58,366 bases of DNA, taken from Gracilimonas sp040904925. GTDB lineage: Bacteria; Bacteroidota; Rhodothermia; Balneolales; Balneolaceae. The stretch is from NCBI GenBank assembly GCA_040904925.1, contig JBBDSP010000001.1, positions 1 to 58,366 of the forward strand, read 5' to 3'. Position numbers and translations under genes: made by a program. How positions within the stretch are numbered: position 1 is the first letter of the stretch; every line of letters starts with the position of its first letter. Below are positions 52,631 to 58,366 of the stretch, piece by piece. The notes below the pieces were generated by a model. The model saw only the letters and a program-made list of their open reading frames with translations. It did no database searches and was not told the origin of the DNA.

Positions 52631-53794
52631 ATGAAGAAATTCGCCGCTTTAATTGTTACTATTCTCTTGGTCTGGAGTTGTACCGATAATGGACCCTCAG
52701 GACCAAGTCCTGATGATTTTGACCGAGAGGCCATCTTGGTGAACTGGGCTGATAATATTATTCTACCCTCGCTTCAATACTTTTCAAACAGTACCGACAG
52801 TCTTCAAAGTGCAGGTGCTGCTTTTGCAGAAAACCCCAATCAACAAACCCTTGATAATTTTAGGGAGGCATGGAAAAAAAGTTATTTAGCCTGGCAGCAT
52901 GTTTCTGTATTCCAGATGGATGAAGACAACCAGTTCCAGTTTACGAACAGCATCAATAATTATCCCTTATGTACTGCAGAATTAAATCAATCCCTACCTG
53001 ATGACGCCCAACCTGATGACAAATGTAAACCGGAAATAAAAAGCTATATAGAGGATGGAAAATATAACTTAGAATTGCCTGAACAATTTGATGTACAGGG
53101 CTTGCCTGCTTTAGATTATTTACTGAACGGCTTGGGCGAAACTAATACCGAAATTTTAGCATTCTATACCAGCCATAATCAGTCGGAAGCATATCAAAGT
53201 TATGTTCTTGTCCTCGTAAACCGAATACACAGTTTGGCTGAAGAAGTTAAGGAGTATTGGGAAACCGGATATCGCGACCAGTTTGTAAATAATTCCGGCA
53301 ACGGACTAAATGCCTCGTTGGATATGATGGTGAACGATTATATTTATAACTATGAAAAACATTTGCGGGCTGGGAAAATCGGAATTCCCAGCGGTGTCTT
53401 TTCTGGTAATCCTTTAAGCAATCGTGTTGAGGCGTATTACAGTGACGGCCTTTCAAAAGCACTTTTTATGGAGGCCTTAGATGCAACTCAAAACTTTTTC
53501 AACGGAAAGCATTTCAATTCAACACAAACAGGGCAAAGCCTAGATGACTATCTCGATTACTTAAATACCATGAAAAATGGAACAGATTTAACCGAGCTTA
53601 TCAACAACCAGTTTGAAATTGCTCGACAGGAGGCAGAGGGGCTTGAAGATGATTTTGCCTCACAGGTAGAAACGAACAATTCTCTGATGCTTTCCACCTA
53701 CGATAAGCTTCAGCGAAATGTGGTAAACCTGAAAGTGGATATGTTTCAAGCACTTAATATCAACGTGGATTATGTTGATGCTGATGGTGATTAA
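52631..53794 (+). CDS. Imelysin-family lipoprotein (peptidase M75/IrpA-like)
   Basis: 387 residues with a lipobox at Cys17 (LVWSC). The imelysin pattern FREAWKKSYLAWQ is at about 77-89, and GLPALDYLLNG at 157-167 takes the place of the GxHxxE-containing segment of imelysin; the histidine is missing, as in many imelysin-like proteins that bind metal rather than cut protein. The second half repeats the helical-bundle pattern. Role inferred: periplasmic or surface capture of iron or another metal beside the TonB receptor. Confidence 0.85.
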   Translation: MKKFAALIVTILLVWSCTDNGPSGPSPDDFDREAILVNWADNIILPSLQYFSNSTDSLQSAGAAFAENPNQQTLDNFREAWKKSYLAWQHVSVFQMDEDNQFQFTNSINNYPLCTAELNQSLPDDAQPDDKCKPEIKSYIEDGKYNLELPEQFDVQGLPALDYLLNGLGETNTEILAFYTSHNQSEAYQSYVLVLVNRIHSLAEEVKEYWETGYRDQFVNNSGNGLNASLDMMVNDYIYNYEKHLRAGKIGIPSGVFSGNPLSNRVEAYYSDGLSKALFMEALDATQNFFNGKHFNSTQTGQSLDDYLDYLNTMKNGTDLTELINNQFEIARQEAEGLEDDFASQVETNNSLMLSTYDKLQRNVVNLKVDMFQALNINVDYVDADGD

Positions 53795-53797
53795 GCA

Positions 53798-55168
53798 GTG
53801 AATACAAATTCGATCCGTTCATATCTAAACACCAAAACCAATGCTGCTCCATTCGCTGTTTTCAGGATCTTTTTTGGGATCCTGATGCTGATCAGCATTG
53901 TTCGTTTTGCTGCCAATGGCTGGATCGAGAAGTTGTATATCGAACCGAGTTTCTTCTTTTCTTACTATGGATTTGAGTGGGTCCAACCTCTTGGTGAATG
54001 GACCTACCTCATCTTTCTGATCTGTGGAATTTCCGCTCTTTTTATCTCCCTCGGATTTAAATACCGGATCTCCATTATCGTTTTTTTCCTCAGCTTCACC
54101 TACATCGAGCTGATGGACAAAACCACCTACCTAAACCATTATTACTTCATCAGCGTCCTTAGTTTCCTGATGATCTTTCTGCCGGCACACGCTTATTATT
54201 CAGTGGATGCCTGGAAGAATGAAAATCTTCGATCTCAACAAATTCCTTCATGGAGCATTGATTCGATCAAATTGCTGCTGTTCATTGTGTATTTCTATGC
54301 CGGGCTGGCAAAGCTGAACTCCGACTGGCTGTTTCAAGCCATGCCTCTACAGATCTGGCTTCCTGCCAAATATTCCATTCCTCTGCTTGGGGATCTGCTT
54401 CAACAAAGCTGGACTCATTATGCTTTCGCCTGGGCAGGGGCTATTTACGATCTGACTATTCCCTTTTTGTTACTAATTAAGCGAACCCGAATCTTTGCTT
54501 TCACCCTTGTGGTGATCTTTCATGTATTGACCCGCGTACTTTTTCCAATCGGAATGTTCCCCTATATCATGATCGTAAGTGCGCTCATCTTTTTCGATTC
54601 AGGATTACACAACCGAATTCTGGAATACATTTCTAAATGGTTCAGGATCAGCAAATCCTTTTTTGATAACGGAGCGAATTATTCCATCCCAAAAACCTGG
54701 ATTCGAAAAGTTTGTGTGAGTGCTATAGCTGGTTTCTTTATGATCCAGCTGCTCGTTCCATTTCGGTATGCACTGTATCCCGGGGAACTATTTTGGACAG
54801 AAGAAGGCTATCGTTTTTCATGGCGGGTCATGCTGATGGAAAAAGCAGGCTATGCCAATTTCAAAGTGGTCGATCCCGAAAATAATCGCCGCTTTTATGT
54901 TGATAACACACAATTCCTGACTCGTTTTCAGGAAAAGCAGATGTCCAGTCAGCCGGATTTTATTCTGGAATACGCCCATTTCCTGGAAGACCACTATCAG
55001 CAGCAAGGCATTCAGGACCCGGAGATCTACGTGGACAGTTATGTAGCTTTGAATGGACGGCAAAGCCGGCGATATGTAGATCCTGAGGTCGACCTGACCA
55101 ACATTCAACCTTCACTAAAACACCGAACCTGGTTACTCCCTTTTGACGATGAGATTAAAGGACTTTAG
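53798..55168 (+). CDS. Vitamin K-dependent gamma-carboxylase homologue (HTTM protein)
   Basis: 456 residues: about six to eight membrane helices (residues 20-315), then a soluble C-terminal domain. It aligns by eye with human gamma-glutamyl carboxylase. His114 (YLNHYYF) matches His160, Lys172 (AGLAKLNSDW) matches the catalytic Lys218, and both pairs are 58 residues apart. FPIGMFPYIM matches the FSIGMFSYVM segment, and the C-terminal DPEIYVDSYVALNGR segment matches as well. In the human enzyme the active site faces the ER lumen, so here it would face the periplasm. GTG 53798 follows the imelysin stop by 3 bases. Enzymatic activity is inferred, not shown. Confidence 0.85.
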   Translation: MNTNSIRSYLNTKTNAAPFAVFRIFFGILMLISIVRFAANGWIEKLYIEPSFFFSYYGFEWVQPLGEWTYLIFLICGISALFISLGFKYRISIIVFFLSFTYIELMDKTTYLNHYYFISVLSFLMIFLPAHAYYSVDAWKNENLRSQQIPSWSIDSIKLLLFIVYFYAGLAKLNSDWLFQAMPLQIWLPAKYSIPLLGDLLQQSWTHYAFAWAGAIYDLTIPFLLLIKRTRIFAFTLVVIFHVLTRVLFPIGMFPYIMIVSALIFFDSGLHNRILEYISKWFRISKSFFDNGANYSIPKTWIRKVCVSAIAGFFMIQLLVPFRYALYPGELFWTEEGYRFSWRVMLMEKAGYANFKVVDPENNRRFYVDNTQFLTRFQEKQMSSQPDFILEYAHFLEDHYQQQGIQDPEIYVDSYVALNGRQSRRYVDPEVDLTNIQPSLKHRTWLLPFDDEIKGL

Positions 55169-57632
55169 TCTATTTATAATTTTTTCTCTGCTTTCAATTT
55201 CTGCTTATGCTCAGCATCAGATCTCAGGCTACATCACCGATGCAGAAACCGGAGAGCCTATTGAGGGCGTTGACATATATGACAACAGCGCAGGGAAGTC
55301 TTACCAAAGTAATGAGGAAGGCTATTTTGAGATCAATGACCTTCCCTATGGTAACTATAATTTGTACTTCTATAAGCTTGGATACCAGATAGTAAATGAG
55401 ACGATCATATTGGATGGCAATAGTTCGGATTTTAATTTTGAACTGAAGAAACTATCCAGTGAAATGTCTGAAGTGGCCGTCATCGACCAGCGGGATCAGG
55501 CTTTTGGAATAACACGTCTTCGGGAAGTGGAAGGAACTTCTATTTATGCAGGGAAGAAAAATGAAGTTATTTCCCTTGAGCAAATGGTAGTAAATACGTC
55601 TTCAAACAATGCCCGTCAGATCTATTCGCAGATCTCAGGTCTGAATATTTATGAATCGAATGATGCCGGCCTGCAACTCAATATTGGAGGCCGTGGACTT
55701 GACCCCAATAGATCCTCTAATTTCAACGTCCGCCAAAACGGATACGATATCAGCGCCGATGTTTTGGGTTATCCCGAAAGCTATTATACCCCACCTGCCG
55801 AAGGGCTTCAGGAAATACAGGTGATTCGCGGAGCCGCTTCCCTGCAATATGGAACACAATTTGGCGGACTGGTAAATTTCAGGATGAAAAAGCCCGCGAG
55901 AGATAAAAATATTGAGATCATTTCACGTCAATCGGTAGGTTCTGACAAACTCTTTACTTCATTCAACAGCGTCAGTGGAACCTCGGGCAAAGTTGGTTAC
56001 TATGGCTACTACAATTTTAAAAAGGGAAACGGGTTTCGACCAAACTCCAACTTCGAATCTAACAATGTGTATTTCTACACAGACTATCAGCTCAGCGAAA
56101 AAACTAAGATCGGGCTTGATTTCACGTACCTGAACTATCTTGCCCAGCAGCCGGGAGGGTTAACTGATGCCCAGTTCTATAATGAGCCAACCGTCAGCAA
56201 CCGAACCCGTAACTGGTTTGATGTAAACTGGAAACTGGCCTCCCTTAATATTGAACATGAATTTTCATATAAAACCAAACTAAGCATTCTTGCTTATGGC
56301 CTTGATGCTTCACGAAAATCAGTTGGATTCCGAACCAATCGCGTTTCGCAAGAGGATGATCTCGAAGCTCCTCGCGACCTGATCTTGGGTGATTTCAATA
56401 ACTGGGGAACAGAAATAAGGCTGTTGAATCGATATACAATTGGAGAAAAGAATGCGGTCTTTCTGATCGGAAGTAAATATTACAGCTCCAAAAACACCTC
56501 TATTCAGGGTCCAGGGACTACCAGTGCTGAGGCTGATTTTACCTTAGCGGACGAGCAATTTTCTAATTACCCCAATCAATCCGATTTCACCTTTCCCAAT
56601 AAGAATCTTGCCGTATTTGGGGAGAATATTTTCTATGTGACGGATAATTTTTCTGTAACTCCCGGATTTCGGTTTGAGTACATCAAAACCCAAAGCGAGG
56701 GGACTTTCAAACGCGTCAATTTTGATCTGGCCGGAAACCCTATTCAAAATCAAACCTTTGAAGATAACCGTATTTTTGACCGAAGTTTTGTGCTCCTTGG
56801 CCTGGGGCTTAGTTATCTTCCCAATTCAAACACAGAACTTTATGGAAACTTCTCTCAGAATTACCGCTCTGTAACCTTTAATGACATCAGAGTTGTAAAT
56901 CCTACTTTCCAGGTAGATCCTGAGATCACTGATGAAAGTGGTTTTACTACAGATTTTGGAATTCGTGGAAGCATCGGTGAAAGCATTTCTTATGATGCCG
57001 GAGGTTTTGGGCTGCTTTATGACAATCGCATTGGAGAAGTGTTAAGAGCCGAGACAAGGGTAAATGCAGAAGGAAATACGGAGGAAACCGGGCGCGTTGT
57101 TCGCTACCGCGGAAATATCGGCCAAGCCTTTATGTATGGAATAGAGAGTTTATTTGAGGTAAATATTTTACCACTTTTAGGGAAAGATCAACGGGACATT
57201 AAATTTTCTTTTTTTGCGAATACTGCTCTAACCCGATCTGAATATTTCGATTCCGAGATCTCAGGTGTGAAAGGCAATGAGGTAGAGTTTATTCCATTCC
57301 TTAATATGAAAACAGGAATCACTGCCGGCTATAAAAACCTGATCGGTTCTTTACAATACACATACGTCTCTGATCAATACACGGATGCTTCCAATGCCGA
57401 ACAAAATCCAAATGACAACCAAAGCGGAATTCGCGGTAAGATTCCGGCGTATGACATAGTTGACCTCTCACTCTCGTGGTCTTATAGAAATGTTAAGATT
57501 GAATCAGGCATCAACAATATGCTGAATTCATGGTATTTCACACGTCGTGCAACAGGATACCCGGGGCCGGGCATCATTCCTTCCCCGCCCCGGACTTTTT
57601 ATGGTACAATACAGTTCAAGATTGGGAATTGA
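55149..57632 (+). CDS. TonB-dependent outer-membrane receptor (FecA-like)
   Basis: 827 residues from ATG 55149, which starts a signal peptide ending in AYAQ; a TTG at 55143 adds only two residues. Domains: a carboxypeptidase regulatory-like domain (about 23-100), a plug domain (about 120-235, with NIGGRGLDPNRS and VIRGAASLQYG), and a 22-strand barrel ending in FYGTIQFKIGN. It overlaps the HTTM gene by 20 bases. The receptor is likely to import an iron chelate or similar metal complex. The 3' end overlaps the opposite RAYT gene by 17 bases. Confidence 0.92.
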   Translation: MRLKDFSLFIIFSLLSISAYAQHQISGYITDAETGEPIEGVDIYDNSAGKSYQSNEEGYFEINDLPYGNYNLYFYKLGYQIVNETIILDGNSSDFNFELKKLSSEMSEVAVIDQRDQAFGITRLREVEGTSIYAGKKNEVISLEQMVVNTSSNNARQIYSQISGLNIYESNDAGLQLNIGGRGLDPNRSSNFNVRQNGYDISADVLGYPESYYTPPAEGLQEIQVIRGAASLQYGTQFGGLVNFRMKKPARDKNIEIISRQSVGSDKLFTSFNSVSGTSGKVGYYGYYNFKKGNGFRPNSNFESNNVYFYTDYQLSEKTKIGLDFTYLNYLAQQPGGLTDAQFYNEPTVSNRTRNWFDVNWKLASLNIEHEFSYKTKLSILAYGLDASRKSVGFRTNRVSQEDDLEAPRDLILGDFNNWGTEIRLLNRYTIGEKNAVFLIGSKYYSSKNTSIQGPGTTSAEADFTLADEQFSNYPNQSDFTFPNKNLAVFGENIFYVTDNFSVTPGFRFEYIKTQSEGTFKRVNFDLAGNPIQNQTFEDNRIFDRSFVLLGLGLSYLPNSNTELYGNFSQNYRSVTFNDIRVVNPTFQVDPEITDESGFTTDFGIRGSIGESISYDAGGFGLLYDNRIGEVLRAETRVNAEGNTEETGRVVRYRGNIGQAFMYGIESLFEVNILPLLGKDQRDIKFSFFANTALTRSEYFDSEISGVKGNEVEFIPFLNMKTGITAGYKNLIGSLQYTYVSDQYTDASNAEQNPNDNQSGIRGKIPAYDIVDLSLSWSYRNVKIESGINNMLNSWYFTRRATGYPGPGIIPSPPRTFYGTIQFKIGN

Positions 57633-58173
57633 TTGGAAATTCCTGATATGGATTCCAATTCTCAGGATTCATTTTGATATAATGCCGTATGTTATTCAGG
57701 GATTTGTGATTTCGGATGATATGATCATAGAATCGAGGTTGCCACCCAAATTTGTAATTTTTTTGATTGCACCATCGGGTCAGGGCAGATTTATATGACC
57801 GAACAATTGTTGATAATGCACCCGGTTTGGGTGAAATTGCTGACATTCTATTTTTGTATTCGAAATCCTGTAGGGACGTTGCATGCAACGTCCCTACAGG
57901 ATTTCTGTCGGATTTATCGGGAATAATTTGGATGATACCATGCACATGATCGGGCATTACCACAAATGCATCCAATTTTACATTATCAAAATGATCGGAA
58001 ATCTGATCCCAAAAATACCTAGCCGCACATCCCTGTTCAGATAATCCCATCATCCCATTCCGGATCTTCCCAAAATAATGATAACGGTCTTTCGTACAGA
58101 TCGTGATAAAATAATATGACGGGAACCGGTAATCCCAGCCATCCAACCGAATCGATTTCCTCCAATGTTCCAT
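57616..58173 (-). CDS. REP-associated tyrosine transposase (RAYT, IS200-like TnpA_REP)
   Basis: 185 residues from ATG 58173, which gives the usual N-terminus (MEHWRKSIRLDGWDYRFPSY shortened here). Longer forms start at 58257 or a TTG at 58278. The HUH motif is His76-Val-His78 (MPDHVHGII), and Tyr127 in SYKSALTRW is the probable catalytic tyrosine. Residues 91-104 are encoded by a perfect 44-bp palindrome of REP family 3 and form an extra linker between the HUH region and the ISPKPG segment. The reading frame is intact. RAYTs cut and mobilise REP palindromes, which abound in this window. Confidence 0.88.
   Translation of the reverse strand: MEHWRKSIRLDGWDYRFPSYYFITICTKDRYHYFGKIRNGMMGLSEQGCAARYFWDQISDHFDNVKLDAFVVMPDHVHGIIQIIPDKSDRNPVGTLHATSLQDFEYKNRMSAISPKPGALSTIVRSYKSALTRWCNQKNYKFGWQPRFYDHIIRNHKSLNNIRHYIKMNPENWNPYQEFPINSQS
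57862..57905. repeat. 44-bp perfect palindrome inside the RAYT gene (REP family 3)
   Basis: Two 22-bp arms without a loop; the core 57870-57897 is GTAGGGACG-N10-CGTCCCTAC. It is translated in frame as NPVGTLHATSLQDF in the RAYT protein. Confidence 0.9.
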
Positions 58174-58298
58174 GCCCCCAGTAATTATTCTCGGTTCAAC
58201 AGTAAGAGCGATTTCAACCCAATTCCTTACAAAAATATTTCGCTTAGCCTTCACCATTTTCCTTATCTTCACCCCCAAATAAAAAAAATCATCTATTC

Positions 58299-58366
58299 AT
58301 GAAATACCTGGCTGTACCTCTTCTTCTACTAATTGCGATCTCCTGCACTTCCAATTCAGATAAAAA
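58299..58366 (+). CDS. Lipoprotein, 3' truncated by the window end
   Basis: Only 22 codons are visible. They begin MKYLAVPLLLLIAISC, a lipoprotein signal with the lipobox cysteine at residue 16, followed by TSNSDK. It is divergent from the RAYT gene. It could be another member of the upstream imelysin/TonB set, but too little is visible. Confidence 0.65.
   Translation, partial: MKYLAVPLLLLIAISCTSNSDK

Noticed and set aside
52631..53794. Imelysin as an active M75 peptidase
   Set aside because: The expected His of the GxHxxE motif is not present in the GLPALDYLLNG segment, so metal binding rather than proteolysis is favoured.
57767..57949. 60-codon plus-strand frame across the RAYT gene
   Set aside because: It is the antisense of the RAYT gene and exists because the palindrome and its flanks are open on both strands.

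Overview
The window looks like chromosomal DNA of a marine member of the Balneolota (Balneola/Gracilimonas-like), a phylum next to the Bacteroidota. This is an inference from gene content: an Hc1-type histone H1-like small protein, split YeeE/YedE transporters beside metallo-beta-lactamase/rhodanese proteins, a HisKA_2-type sensor kinase, bacterial PH-domain pairs, lipoproteins with short lipoboxes, and an imelysin/HTTM/TonB-receptor operon. No rRNA, tRNA, prophage or CRISPR array was seen. Fifty-four protein genes are supported, two of them cut by the window edges.

Layout. 1-9637: housekeeping genes, namely a STAS antagonist, purA, a sulfotransferase/class IV aminotransferase pair, a ferredoxin-reductase-like flavoprotein, an NTF2-like protein, a Na+/solute symporter, rdgB, a SemiSWEET transporter, an adenosine-kinase-like PfkB enzyme and a Nudix hydrolase. 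9696-15869: a GhrA-like reductase, crcB, ilvE, ppc and tag. 16121-24023: a sulfur-handling cluster with two paralogous MBL-rhodanese proteins, a free rhodanese, a SulP permease, two YeeE/YedE halves and a divergent GntR regulator. 24076-32956: mixed accessory genes (LolA-like, DinB, GIY-YIG, a glycosyltransferase/phosphoesterase pair, OsmC) and gcvP. 33177-38041: a secreted two-gene beta-propeller operon, an unknown gene and a ZIP metal transporter. 38112-49366: ettA, a sensor kinase, PH-domain proteins, an H1-like protein, an MFS transporter, heme genes hemG and hemH, an epimerase-like protein and an AhpD-like protein. 49543-58366: an SGNH hydrolase, then an operon of two imelysin-type lipoproteins, a vitamin K-dependent gamma-carboxylase homologue (HTTM) and a TonB-dependent receptor, followed by a REP-associated tyrosine transposase (RAYT) and the start of another lipoprotein.

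The most interesting system is 51227-57632. The HTTM protein aligns with human gamma-glutamyl carboxylase along its whole length, keeping the equivalents of His160 and Lys218 at exactly the same 58-residue spacing. It sits between imelysin lipoproteins and an outer-membrane receptor. Two 15-bp 7-1-7 palindromes precede this operon, and a related one precedes the beta-propeller operon at 33177, so the two may share a metal-responsive regulator.

The second theme is repeated DNA. At least three palindrome families (REP-like) lie between genes, and one copy, a perfect 44-bp palindrome, is translated in frame inside the RAYT gene itself. Separately, seven intergenic loci consist of degenerate repeats that all have a 7-bp period but different motifs.
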